Positions 1 through 8,511 of a DNA stretch of 40,486 bases are shown in pieces. The stretch is taken from the NCBI GenBank assembly GCA_002309335.1, contig DBXH01000020.1, positions 2,592 through 43,077 of the forward strand, in the 5' to 3' direction. How positions within the stretch are numbered: the first letter of the stretch is position 1; each line of letters begins with the position of its first letter. The translations under genes were made by a program, and so were the position numbers. The DNA is from Bacteroidales bacterium UBA1217. Its GTDB lineage: Bacteria > Bacteroidota > Bacteroidia > Bacteroidales > P3. The notes under the pieces are model-generated. The model was given only the letters and a program-made list of their open reading frames with translations. It ran no database searches and was not told where the DNA came from.

Positions 1-26
1 CTCTCCAAGAGGGGAGGGCTACGCAG
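1..26. repeat. Intergenic hairpin repeat, left copy
   Basis: The first 26 bases are identical to positions 1571-1596. The core is a near-palindrome of CTCTCC and GGGGAG arms, so it can fold into a short hairpin. The copy lies just past the 3' end of the GH3 gene, and the second copy lies beyond that gene's 5' end, so the gene is bracketed by the same sequence. The element may begin before the window. No coding function is visible. Confidence 0.7.
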
Positions 27-60
27 GATGCTACAAAATTCTGTTGTCCTTTTTTACTCC

Positions 61-1194
61 CTATTTCGATTGTTCCATAAGCATCTTCTGCTTCAGGGCA
101 CGTATCCTTGCAGCGCTCTCGCGTATGCGCTCCGCCGGCACATCGCCGCGCTGCACCATACTGAATATCAAGTCAATCGTCTTAGGCACAATGTCAGCGT
201 CATACTCCTTCCCGTTGTTCGACAAACAGAGCATATCGGCTCCCGCAAGGATAGTGTGGCGCAGCATCTCGGCATACTCATATTGCTGAGTCATCGCCCC
301 CATCGCAAGGTCGTCGGTGATGATAACGCCACCGAAATGGAGACTGTCGCGCAGCAGGCCCTTCAGCGTCCGCGCCGAAAGCGTGGCAGGCAGAAGACTA
401 TCAATCTGCGCGTTGAATACGTGCGTAGTCATCACCATACGTATGTCGTTACTGCTAATCAGGGTGCGGTAAGGATCCAGTTCGGCCGGACGCCAGCTGT
501 CGGTGACGTCGGCGAGGCCCATGTGCGTATCGGCCTTTGAGCTTCCGTGACCCGGGAAATGCTTCAGACACGCCGTAACTCCTTGCCGTTGCTGCTCTTC
601 AACCCAGATGGCGGCGCACTCGGCAACACGGCGGCTGTTCTTCGAAAAACTGCGTTCCAGCTTGCCAATCACAGGACACGACGGATTGATGTTGACGTCG
701 ACACAAGGCGCAAAGTTGAGGTTGATGCCGAGGTCGCGTAACGTGCTGGCTGTCAGCCGCGCATAATAGCGAACGCTGTCATTGCCGTCGCTGGCCGTCT
801 TCTGCGCCGACGCGAAAGCGGGGAAGCCGTAGTTGCTCTTGAGGCGAGTCACCCTGCCGCCTTCCTGGTCGATGCCTATGAGCAGTTTCTCTTCGGCCAC
901 CGACTGCAGGGCTCCGCAGAGGCGCCGCAGCTGCTCGGGCGAGGTGATATTGCGCGGACGCGACCCCGAAGGAGCATCGTACTCAAAGAGTATTACACCG
1001 CCTATACCATAATCGCGTATATCTCTGACAATGTGACAAGTGTCATTCAACTCGGTGCCTCTGAAACCCACCAGCAGCATCTCGCCTATATCGTGTCGCA
1101 GGGAGAGTTCCTCCGTGCTGTATTCAGGTGTTTGGGCGTTGCTGCATCCCGCCAGTATCATCGCAGCGACTACAATCAATAATGTCCTTTTCAT
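61..1194 (-). CDS. GH3 beta-N-acetylhexosaminidase, lipoprotein (NagZ-like)
   Basis: This is a complete 377-residue glycoside hydrolase family 3 enzyme that should release terminal N-acetylhexosamine from glycans or peptidoglycan fragments. The N-terminus is a lipoprotein signal with lipobox LAGC (Cys17), so it should be tethered in the envelope, unlike the cytoplasmic NagZ of enterobacteria. The family signature KHFPGHG is at residues 211-217, followed by D222 and H224, the Asp-His pair that acts as acid/base in the NagZ branch. The likely nucleophile is D294 in the TDDLAMGAM segment. Length matches a single-domain NagZ-type enzyme without the C-terminal beta-lactamase fusion seen in some Bacteroidota. 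The ATG start is supported by the signal peptide that follows directly. The gene stands alone, with repeat-rich intergenic DNA on its 5' side. Exact substrate (muropeptide or host glycan) cannot be told from sequence. Confidence 0.9.
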   Translation of the reverse strand: MKRTLLIVVAAMILAGCSNAQTPEYSTEELSLRHDIGEMLLVGFRGTELNDTCHIVRDIRDYGIGGVILFEYDAPSGSRPRNITSPEQLRRLCGALQSVAEEKLLIGIDQEGGRVTRLKSNYGFPAFASAQKTASDGNDSVRYYARLTASTLRDLGINLNFAPCVDVNINPSCPVIGKLERSFSKNSRRVAECAAIWVEEQQRQGVTACLKHFPGHGSSKADTHMGLADVTDSWRPAELDPYRTLISSNDIRMVMTTHVFNAQIDSLLPATLSARTLKGLLRDSLHFGGVIITDDLAMGAMTQQYEYAEMLRHTILAGADMLCLSNNGKEYDADIVPKTIDLIFSMVQRGDVPAERIRESAARIRALKQKMLMEQSK

Positions 1195-1408
1195 TTGTCG
1201 GTTTTTTATTTTCCGTGTTGGCTTTCGGTCTCAAAATCAATCAAAAAACCTTTCCAGCCGTCTTCCAATCGCATTCTTTCCCCTTCTTAACGGCGATTTT
1301 AAATTATTATTGCCTCGATTCCAACACCGCTTCCCGCCTCGTATTTCTCCAGGCTCCCTCTTACTTTCGTTCAATTTTTGTTCGTTTTTCCTCCGCTTGT
1401 TGTCCGAT

Positions 1409-1452
1409 AAAAAGCGGACAAAAACCGGACAAAAAGCGGACGAAAAGCGGAC
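1409..1452. repeat. 11-bp tandem repeat, four units
   Basis: Four head-to-tail units of consensus AAAAAGCGGAC occupy 1409-1419, 1420-1430, 1431-1441 and 1442-1452. The second has CC for GC and the fourth begins with G, otherwise they match. The period of 11 bases is close to one helical turn, so the GCGGAC cores face the same side of the DNA. An inverted TGTCCG lies just before at 1401-1406. A possible minus-strand TAnnTTTG box reads at 1459-1452, but it is 260 bases from the GH3 start and may be chance. Confidence 0.85.
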
Positions 1453-1570
1453 AAACCTAAGAAGAACAACAGCAACTTCACCGCACCGTCTTGATAGTGC
1501 GACACACCCCGGCCTTCGGCCTTTTTATTCTCCGCTTCGCTATCAGGACAGCCACTGGCAGTCCCTTCAC

Positions 1571-1692
1571 CTCTCCAAGAGGGGAGGGCTACGCAGTACA
1601 ACTGACGATACAACAAATTATTCAACCATCATTTAGAGTTGCCCGCACCGCGCCCTCCCCTCTTGGAGAGGGGTGCCGCGAAGCGGTGGGGA
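1571..1692. repeat. Intergenic hairpin repeat block A
   Basis: The block starts with the 26-bp sequence also present at 1-26 and continues through a unit (1591-1663) that recurs at 1839-1911 with one mismatch (1652 against 1900). It then runs into a hairpin, CCCCTC at 1657-1662 pairing with GAGGGG at 1668-1673. Both ends are thus inverted-repeat hairpins joined by a unique-looking spacer. It is non-coding, and its structure resembles dispersed palindromic intergenic repeats of bacteria. The family cannot be named from this window alone. Confidence 0.8.
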
Positions 1693-1698
1693 GTGTTG

Positions 1699-1743
1699 CA
1701 CCGTCGCGAAGCAAAGAACCGAACGCACAGCAGCGGGGTGTGT
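1699..1743. repeat. 45-bp intergenic repeat, copy 1
   Basis: This segment recurs at 1987-2031 with about three mismatches. It starts CACCGTCGCGAAGC and ends GCGGGGTGTGT. The end motif is also found in inverted orientation at about 1498-1511 and 1790-1802 (GCGACACACCCC), so several repeat modules are shuffled in direct and inverted order here. Confidence 0.75.
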
Positions 1744-1812
1744 CGCATTGCGTAGCCTACTTGTCAAGTATGTGACCGTCCATTGATGGTGCGACACACC
1801 CCGGTCTTGGAC

Positions 1813-1911
1813 CACCCCTCTCCGAGAGGGGAGGTGCTACGCAGTACAACTGACGATACAACAAATTATTCAACCATCATTTAGAGTTGCCCGCACCGCA
1901 CCCTCCCCTCT
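1813..1911. repeat. Intergenic hairpin repeat block B
   Basis: The block opens with a perfect hairpin, CCCCTCTC and GAGAGGGG around one central CC at about 1815-1832. It continues with the copy (1839-1911) of the sequence at 1591-1663, at a constant offset of 248 bases. It then enters another short palindrome at 1906-1920. It has no coding potential of its own. Confidence 0.8.
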
Positions 1912-1986
1912 ACTAGAGGGGGTACAAGCTCCTGTGGAGCGCGTAGAGCTGATTTGTGCGGGGCAACGCAGCGGCGGGGTGTGTCC

Positions 1987-2031
1987 CACCGTCGCGAAGC
2001 TAAGAACCGAACGCGCAGCGGCGGGGTGTGT
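1987..2031. repeat. 45-bp intergenic repeat, copy 2
   Basis: This is the second copy of the 1699-1743 sequence, at an offset of 288 bases. Its terminal module CGCAGCGGCGGGGTGTGT (2014-2031) also occurs at about 1967-1984, so that part is present three times within 350 bases. It ends about 65 bases before the promoter of the giant repeat protein gene. Confidence 0.75.
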
Positions 2032-2095
2032 GATTTATGTATCTTATTTAACATTTTTTTCGAAACAAATTGACACTTACTTCGCTGATATTTCG

Positions 2096-2103
2096 TATCT
2101 TTG
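2096..2103 (+). promoter_or_regulatory. Promoter -7 box for the first giant repeat gene
   Basis: TATCTTTG matches the Bacteroidota -7 consensus TAnnTTTG. A TTG at 2070-2072 could serve as the -33 element, though the spacing is slightly long. Transcription would begin near 2110 and leave an AT-rich leader of about 150 bases before the ATG. The start is inferred, not mapped. Confidence 0.55.
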
Positions 2104-2263
2104 CACCGCATTTGGTGAACTGGCAAACAGTTCGCAGTGCGCATTAATTATTGACTTTCAAATTAATATAGAGAAAATAAATATATAAATACGTTAGAAA
2201 AAGAAAAAAAACAGGCCAAGCCCTTCAAACAAAGATAACGAATAAACTATAATACCACACAAT

Positions 2264-5200
2264 ATGAATAAGATTTATCAAACTGAACTTACTATGCAAA
2301 CGAAAAAAGTGACGAAGGAATTTTTTGTGCGATATATGATTATGCTTTTGCTGCTGCTGGCGGGCGTTATGACGGCGCAAGGACAGGCTGTCATTATGAA
2401 TGGCAATTATTTCCTGACTCACAACGAGGCCGGGACGACTGTGAACACTGCAGCAACGACAACCTTCAATCCTGCAACCTGTCTGTGGGCATATGCATCA
2501 CGCGACTATATCCGAACTGCAAACAGCAGTGGCGCTGCAATAAACAACAACAACAACTATCTGCAATATACGTCATTGTCTCTTGGTACCGATTGGGGAA
2601 ACTGGTATAGAGGGGGCGACGAGGAATACATATACCACAGAACAGGGGGCACATATAGCAGAAGATATCATTACCCCACACTCTCTAACACCACTTGGGG
2701 ATGGGCATATAACCAGACTTCTCAAAATTACTCAACCACTTTATACGATGTCACCATCACATCTCAAGCTGCTACCGCTACTAACCCCACAATCAATGGA
2801 GCAGATGTATTAACGGCAACAGGTAATACTACTTATACCGCTTCGGGGGCATCCTATCGGGCAGCTTACACAAATTATTACTTTAGATCGGCCAACCATT
2901 ATGTCGATGCTAATGGCAATACTATAACCCCTGCCAATGCCACCATCGGCGGTTACAGTTGGAGCATTAGTTCGGATGCCGATGTAACTGCCAGCGGCAC
3001 GACAGCTACAGGAACCATCACCGTGAACACCTTGCCCGAAAGCGACATGCCTGCTACGATTACCGTCACGGTCACCTTTACCGGAGGCACCCCGACAGTA
3101 GATGCCAATACAACCCTCACAGCTACCAAAGAGATTATCATCCAGGGCACCAAGCCCTCGGCACCCATTATCAGCGTCAGCGGCAACACCGCCACCATCA
3201 CCACCGATGCCCCAGGCTCCACCACCATCCGCTATACCCTCGACGGCAGCAACCCGACTGCATCCACGGGCACCGTATATAGCGGTACTATTGACCTCAC
3301 TACCAATGGCACCTCACCAATCAACATCAAGGCCGTCACCGTCCGCAACGGCAACGCCTCCGATATCACGGAGCAATCGGTTACGCTCACCCTTCCCGAG
3401 CCCACCATCACCATCAACGGAGAAGCTCAAACGGCCTCTATCAGCAGCAGCGTTGCCGGTGCAACCATCTACTATACCACCGACGGCACGACACCTACCA
3501 CCTCGAGTAGTCAGTATACCGGGACTCTTACCAGTCTTGCTTATATGACTAATGTCAAGGCCATCGCCGTCAAGGACGGCTGGAACAACTCGCCCGTGGC
3601 CTCGGGTATCGTAGCCATCCCCTCGGGCGTAGGCGGTGGTGTTGTCACCCTGTTCGACTACGAGCCCCACAGCTGGAGCTACTACAGCGACCCCGACTGC
3701 CCCGTCCGCAGCCTCTCACCTGCCGACGTGACGATTACCTACTACGGCGACGGTGTGATGATGACAAACAATAATAACTATGCAGCTGGGACTACCGACA
3801 CCATATTGCCGGGCAACGCCAATTATAAGGTGGGCGCCAAGGTCAACGTGGGCGGCGAGAACGAGAACACCTTTGTATATTATAAGACACTGGAACGCGG
3901 CGCCAATACCGATGATCCGTGGACCTTCAGCTCCGGCAACCAAAGCAGTGCCGAATCACGATGTCCCTATACCACCATCCCCAACCCCTTCCAGGTGCGC
4001 CCCAGATATGGAGACCGTGGTTCCACCGATGCCAATAACTTCACCGGTTGGCGTGGCTTCCAATGTTGGCGCCTGAAGAGCGTGTCGGGTGGTGCTGTCT
4101 ATAGTGCAGCCAGCGGTGGTGACGCTCTTACCGTGGGTGCTGTCATCAATGCCGAAACAAAAATCTATTTTGCCCCTGATAACGAATACGGCATGAAGGT
4201 GGAACTGGAGGCCGTGTGGGCCAGAGCCTATGTGAAGAAAGCAAACCAGGCAAATGAAAATCCTGTTGGAACAAACAATGTCGGCTACGAACGCAACTTC
4301 TGCGTCCCCACAACCGGCGCCGGCTACACGCTTTATACCGGTAATGGTAAGCGTATCACCAATGCCAACCACATTCCTGTGACCATTTCGTGCTACTATC
4401 CCGACGGCACGGCTCCCGACAATACAAACAACTCAATATCGAACACTGCTTTTGCCCTTACAGCAGACACCAAATTCGAGAATATTCCGATTAATGTGAC
4501 CACAAACACCCTCACCCTCAACAACTACGATTTAATTATTGGCCGTGGATGCTCGGGCACAATAAATTACGTTAGAGGAGTAAGTGGTAATACGACCGCT
4601 CCAAATTATACTATGCGTATAGAGAGCGGTACAATCAATTATCTTTCTCTCCTGAGAGGATATTGGACAGGATCCAACAATTATACAGATAATGGCTCTA
4701 CTATGTCTGGAAACGTGGATTTGCGTTGCGTTTTGGGTTGCGACTATGATAGGGCCACCAATGAGGGTGTTACGAACAACCTTATTATCAACAATAATGT
4801 TATCTTAGGCGCAAATAATACAATAGACGATGTCAACAAGCATCGCGAAACGACCAACCTGATCGTTAAGAGCGGTAAGATTGGCAATAGTATAACTATC
4901 AATTCGAACAACAGTTATATGGCTGATGCCTACCAGTCAATATATATGAGTGTTTCAAACAGCCAGCAAACAATAGGACAGCGCAAAGTTCTTATTGAGG
5001 GCGGAGAAATAATTGGAATCGCAGGCGGTATAGATGCTCACTATCTTGGTACAGGAGTTACTAACAATAACGTTACGGGCATACCGACACCTCACACAGA
5101 GGAGCCTTCTTTCTCTGTTCGAATGACAGGTGGCAAGGTGAGAGGATGCGTCTATGGTGGTGCTGCAAAGAGTCCTGCCAGTGGTAACCGTCGAATGGTC

Positions 5201-8200
5201 TTTACTGGTGGCACCATCAACGGATGGGTAGGTTGCGGCTGCAACGGTACTGAAGACGATGGTGGCAAAACCTATGGTGAATCGTTCCTTTATTTTGGTG
5301 GAGAAACTCGTTGCGAGGCAGATCCAAGTCACGACTTTACTATGAATGGCACTAAAGGTGGCTATGTGTTTGGTGCGGGAAAAGGCTATGCTGGTGGCAC
5401 CGGTACAAGTGGAGAGATGACTTACGGAACTAATGTCGCTATTGCCGACAATTCATACGTACAGCGTGATGTATTTGGAGGTGGAAACTATGGTTACGCC
5501 CTTGAATCTACAAATGTTTATGTGTGTGGTGGCACCGTTCACGGCAACGCCTTCGGCGGTTCTAACCTGAAAAATGGACCAGTTGTCAATGTCAAGATGA
5601 TTGGTGGTCTGATTGAGGGCGGTCTTTACGGTGGTAGCAACGAAACAGGCAATATCTCTGGCAATGTCACTGTGCAAATTGACGGTGGCCAGGTGGGAAC
5701 CCCATCGCAGAATGCCAATGTTCACGGCGGCGGATTGGGTAATGCCACACGTACCCTTAACAATGTCTACGTCAACATCGGAAGCCGTACTGACTGCAAT
5801 GTCTCGGGTACTGCTGTTATCTACGGTGACGTTTATGGTGGCAGCGCACAGGGCAAGACCAATGGCAATACTGCTCGCCAGAATAATTCGGTCACTAACG
5901 TGACGCTTAACAAGGGCACCATCTATGGCTCGCTTTATGGCGGCGGACTTGGCTCAGCTTCTTACGCTGCCGACGTTTATGGCCCTGTGGCCGTCAAGGT
6001 ATATGGCGGTACGCTGACCGGCGGTGTCTATGGCGCCAACAACGTCAAGGGTGCTCCGCAGAACAGCGTAACGGTGGACATCTATGGCACCGACCCGCAA
6101 CCCGGCGAGGGCTACGCCATCGCTAATGTCTACGGCGGCGGCAACCAGGCAGCATACAACAACGCCAACTATCCCACAGTGACGGTGCACAACAATAACA
6201 ACAGTATCGGCAATGTGTACGGCGGCGGCAACGCGGCAGCAGTGACCAATACCAAGGTGACCATCTTTGGCGGCAACCGCATCGGCGCCGTCTATGCCGG
6301 CGGTAACGGCACTGGTGTGTCAACCACGTTTTCGATGGTTACCGGCGACGCCAAAGCGTATATCTGTGGCGGCACAATAGGTCGCGTCTTTGCCGGCAAC
6401 AACAGCAGCGGCATAGTCAGCGGAACGAAATATGTAAGAATCAACGCCGACAGTTCGGAAACGGAAAATGCTTCAAACTGCATTGTCGGAGGTCACCACG
6501 ATATGAAGATCGGCTCTGTGTTCCAAGGCGGCAATCAGGCAAACGGTTCGCCGGGAACGGTGAAAATTGTCTGCACCGGTTTGACAACTGATGAATATAT
6601 CGATACACTTTTCGGCGGAGCCAACAATGCCAATATAGTGAATAATGATATGAGCACCGCTGCCGATGTGACCCTCAACATTGACCGCGGCCATATACGC
6701 ACAGGTATCTTCGGCGGCAACAACAGCGGCGGCAACATTACTGGAGACATCGAGATTAATCTGACTCGCAACAGCGGCGGCACCTGCGCCTTCCCCTACC
6801 CCTCGGTGTTTGGCGGCGGATTTGGTGCTGGCACAACGACAGGCGGCGACATAACCCTAAATATAGGCGAAAAGGACGAAGCCTCAACAGCTCCCACCAT
6901 TGCGGCTACGATAGAGGGCGGTGCCATCTATGGCGGCTCGGCTCTGGGTAGCGTCAATGGCAGCAGCAGCGACAAGACTGAAATCAATATATATAACTGC
7001 ACTATCACTACAGGCAACATCTACGGAGGAGGCCTTGGCGAGAGCGACAACGCCAACAAGGGCAAGGTGAATGGCGACATTACGGTGAATATCAGCACCG
7101 AAGACCAGGCTGCCGCGGATTGCGTCACCGACATACACACTAGCTCCATCTACGGCTGCAACAACACCGGCGGCTCGCCGCAGGGCAACGTTACGGTGCA
7201 CGTATGGAAGACCGGCCTTACCACAGGCAACTATAGCAGCGCCTCGACGGGTACGCTTTACGCCATCGACCAGGTTTTCGGCGGCGGCAACGCGGCCGAC
7301 TATGCTCCTGCCGGCGACAACAAAGCCACGGTGTATATCCACGACTGCATCAACAGCATACGCCGCGTCTTCGGTGGCGGCAACGCAGCGGCGGCAAAGG
7401 GTGTGGTTACCACCATCGACGGTGGCCGATATGACTACATCTTCGGCGGCGGCAACGGTGAAGGTGAGGGTAATCCTGGTGCCGATATCGGCAGCGGCGG
7501 TACCAACCTTACCGTCAATGCAGGTCGCATAAACCACCTCTTTGGCGGCAGCAATGAGCGAGGCTCCATCACTGGCCCGATGCGTACCAATGTAAATTAC
7601 AGTAAAATGGGAACGTCAGGTTGCGACGAGCTGATAATAGAGTTCTTCGGCGGCGGTAACCTGGCAGAGATAGGTACATCGGAGCACCCTGTCAACCTTA
7701 GCACTACAATAGCGTGTAATACCGTATTCACCGCTGTTTATGGCGGCTCTAACCTCGCCGACATCTACGGCGATGTGACCCTTACCATCAATGGCGGAAC
7801 AATAGGCGAGGCCTACGGCGGCTCGAAAGGGCGCCTGGCCGACAATAGCGACCCGGAGCATCCTATAACAGCCAAGGCTGCCAATATCCACGGCAATGTT
7901 ACACTGAACATATACGGCGGTGCCATCGGCAACGCTTTTGGAGGCTCGAACATCAACGGCAATATCACCGACACTATCGGCGTCATTCTTGACTGGCAAG
8001 GCGACTGCCCTGGCAAGAGCATCAACTACATATATGGTGGCAGCAACCAGGCAGCCTATACGCCGGATGACGCTACTGACATTACGCCGACGGTGAAGCT
8101 TATCAACGGTACGGTAAACAATAACGTCTATGGTGGTGGTAAAGGAAGTTCAGCAACCGTTACTGCCAACCCCAAGGTTATTGCCGGCGACGGCACCACG

Positions 8201-8461
8201 CCAACCAATAGTGCCAATGTGCAGGGAGATATCTTCGGCGGTGGTGACGCAGCCAATGTGACCGGCAAGACCAACGTGAGAGTGGTGCACAATTCGAAAG
8301 TCGGCGGTAATGTGTTCGGTGGCGGCAACCAAGCTGCAATCAGTCAGGACACCGAGGTCGAAATCAAAGACCAGGCTCGTATCGGCGGCAACGTTTACGG
8401 CGGTGGCAACCAAGGTGCTATCGGCGGCAACACTAAAGTGATTGTGAACAGCAGCAAGTAA
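2264..8461 (+). CDS. Giant exported GGGN-repeat protein, paralogue 1
   Basis: The open frame codes for 2065 residues. A second ATG at 2294 begins a better signal peptide (basic residues, then MIMLLLLLAGV, cleavage near AQGQA), so the mature start is probably residue 11. After an N-terminal domain (about 45-170) and an Ig-like segment (about 195-290) come two copies of a chitobiase C-terminal-like (CHB_HEX_C) module at about 295-376 and 377-455, each with TIRYTLDG or TIYYTTDG. Residues about 455-670 form an unrecognised domain. From about 700, and clearly from 963 to the end, the chain is a long array of units of 25-60 residues centred on (V/I)(Y/F)GGGN, about 34 by hand count, alternating with short V-x-V-x-I strands. 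This pattern suggests a beta-solenoid. No T9SS sorting domain, lipobox, LPxTG or membrane anchor is visible. It lies 50 bases before its paralogue on the same strand. Its function is unknown; a surface or secreted adhesin-like role is only inference. Confidence 0.85.
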   Translation: MNKIYQTELTMQTKKVTKEFFVRYMIMLLLLLAGVMTAQGQAVIMNGNYFLTHNEAGTTVNTAATTTFNPATCLWAYASRDYIRTANSSGAAINNNNNYLQYTSLSLGTDWGNWYRGGDEEYIYHRTGGTYSRRYHYPTLSNTTWGWAYNQTSQNYSTTLYDVTITSQAATATNPTINGADVLTATGNTTYTASGASYRAAYTNYYFRSANHYVDANGNTITPANATIGGYSWSISSDADVTASGTTATGTITVNTLPESDMPATITVTVTFTGGTPTVDANTTLTATKEIIIQGTKPSAPIISVSGNTATITTDAPGSTTIRYTLDGSNPTASTGTVYSGTIDLTTNGTSPINIKAVTVRNGNASDITEQSVTLTLPEPTITINGEAQTASISSSVAGATIYYTTDGTTPTTSSSQYTGTLTSLAYMTNVKAIAVKDGWNNSPVASGIVAIPSGVGGGVVTLFDYEPHSWSYYSDPDCPVRSLSPADVTITYYGDGVMMTNNNNYAAGTTDTILPGNANYKVGAKVNVGGENENTFVYYKTLERGANTDDPWTFSSGNQSSAESRCPYTTIPNPFQVRPRYGDRGSTDANNFTGWRGFQCWRLKSVSGGAVYSAASGGDALTVGAVINAETKIYFAPDNEYGMKVELEAVWARAYVKKANQANENPVGTNNVGYERNFCVPTTGAGYTLYTGNGKRITNANHIPVTISCYYPDGTAPDNTNNSISNTAFALTADTKFENIPINVTTNTLTLNNYDLIIGRGCSGTINYVRGVSGNTTAPNYTMRIESGTINYLSLLRGYWTGSNNYTDNGSTMSGNVDLRCVLGCDYDRATNEGVTNNLIINNNVILGANNTIDDVNKHRETTNLIVKSGKIGNSITINSNNSYMADAYQSIYMSVSNSQQTIGQRKVLIEGGEIIGIAGGIDAHYLGTGVTNNNVTGIPTPHTEEPSFSVRMTGGKVRGCVYGGAAKSPASGNRRMVFTGGTINGWVGCGCNGTEDDGGKTYGESFLYFGGETRCEADPSHDFTMNGTKGGYVFGAGKGYAGGTGTSGEMTYGTNVAIADNSYVQRDVFGGGNYGYALESTNVYVCGGTVHGNAFGGSNLKNGPVVNVKMIGGLIEGGLYGGSNETGNISGNVTVQIDGGQVGTPSQNANVHGGGLGNATRTLNNVYVNIGSRTDCNVSGTAVIYGDVYGGSAQGKTNGNTARQNNSVTNVTLNKGTIYGSLYGGGLGSASYAADVYGPVAVKVYGGTLTGGVYGANNVKGAPQNSVTVDIYGTDPQPGEGYAIANVYGGGNQAAYNNANYPTVTVHNNNNSIGNVYGGGNAAAVTNTKVTIFGGNRIGAVYAGGNGTGVSTTFSMVTGDAKAYICGGTIGRVFAGNNSSGIVSGTKYVRINADSSETENASNCIVGGHHDMKIGSVFQGGNQANGSPGTVKIVCTGLTTDEYIDTLFGGANNANIVNNDMSTAADVTLNIDRGHIRTGIFGGNNSGGNITGDIEINLTRNSGGTCAFPYPSVFGGGFGAGTTTGGDITLNIGEKDEASTAPTIAATIEGGAIYGGSALGSVNGSSSDKTEINIYNCTITTGNIYGGGLGESDNANKGKVNGDITVNISTEDQAAADCVTDIHTSSIYGCNNTGGSPQGNVTVHVWKTGLTTGNYSSASTGTLYAIDQVFGGGNAADYAPAGDNKATVYIHDCINSIRRVFGGGNAAAAKGVVTTIDGGRYDYIFGGGNGEGEGNPGADIGSGGTNLTVNAGRINHLFGGSNERGSITGPMRTNVNYSKMGTSGCDELIIEFFGGGNLAEIGTSEHPVNLSTTIACNTVFTAVYGGSNLADIYGDVTLTINGGTIGEAYGGSKGRLADNSDPEHPITAKAANIHGNVTLNIYGGAIGNAFGGSNINGNITDTIGVILDWQGDCPGKSINYIYGGSNQAAYTPDDATDITPTVKLINGTVNNNVYGGGKGSSATVTANPKVIAGDGTTPTNSANVQGDIFGGGDAANVTGKTNVRVVHNSKVGGNVFGGGNQAAISQDTEVEIKDQARIGGNVYGGGNQGAIGGNTKVIVNSSK

Positions 8462-8511
8462 GATATAATGAATATATATATTATATAGTACGCGAAAAAA
8501 AAGTTAAAACT

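Larger units (their letters stand above)
1195..2263. other. Repeat-rich intergenic region, no gene recognised
   Basis: This 1069-bp gap separates the start of the GH3 gene from the start of the first giant repeat protein. Short open frames occur on both strands but they are composed of repeated DNA, give low-complexity Ser/Arg/Pro-rich peptides and resemble no family I know, so I call none. The part from 1195 to about 1400 shows no clear signal. The rest holds a four-copy 11-bp tandem repeat (1409-1452), a set of GC-rich hairpin repeats (about 1490-2035), and a promoter plus a roughly 150-base AT-rich leader for the downstream gene (about 2070-2263). Confidence 0.75.

Noticed and set aside
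1500..1528. GGCC-TTC-GGCC plus T-run as a terminator
   Set aside because: The stem is only four pairs and it lies inside the repeat block; no gene ends there.
1040..1636. 198-residue plus-strand frame across the GH3 5' end and intergenic repeats
   Set aside because: It begins inside the GH3 gene on the other strand, runs through tandem repeats, and is low complexity.
1490..2035. Possible CRISPR array
   Set aside because: Repeat units differ in length and orientation, spacers are not regular, and no cas gene is nearby.
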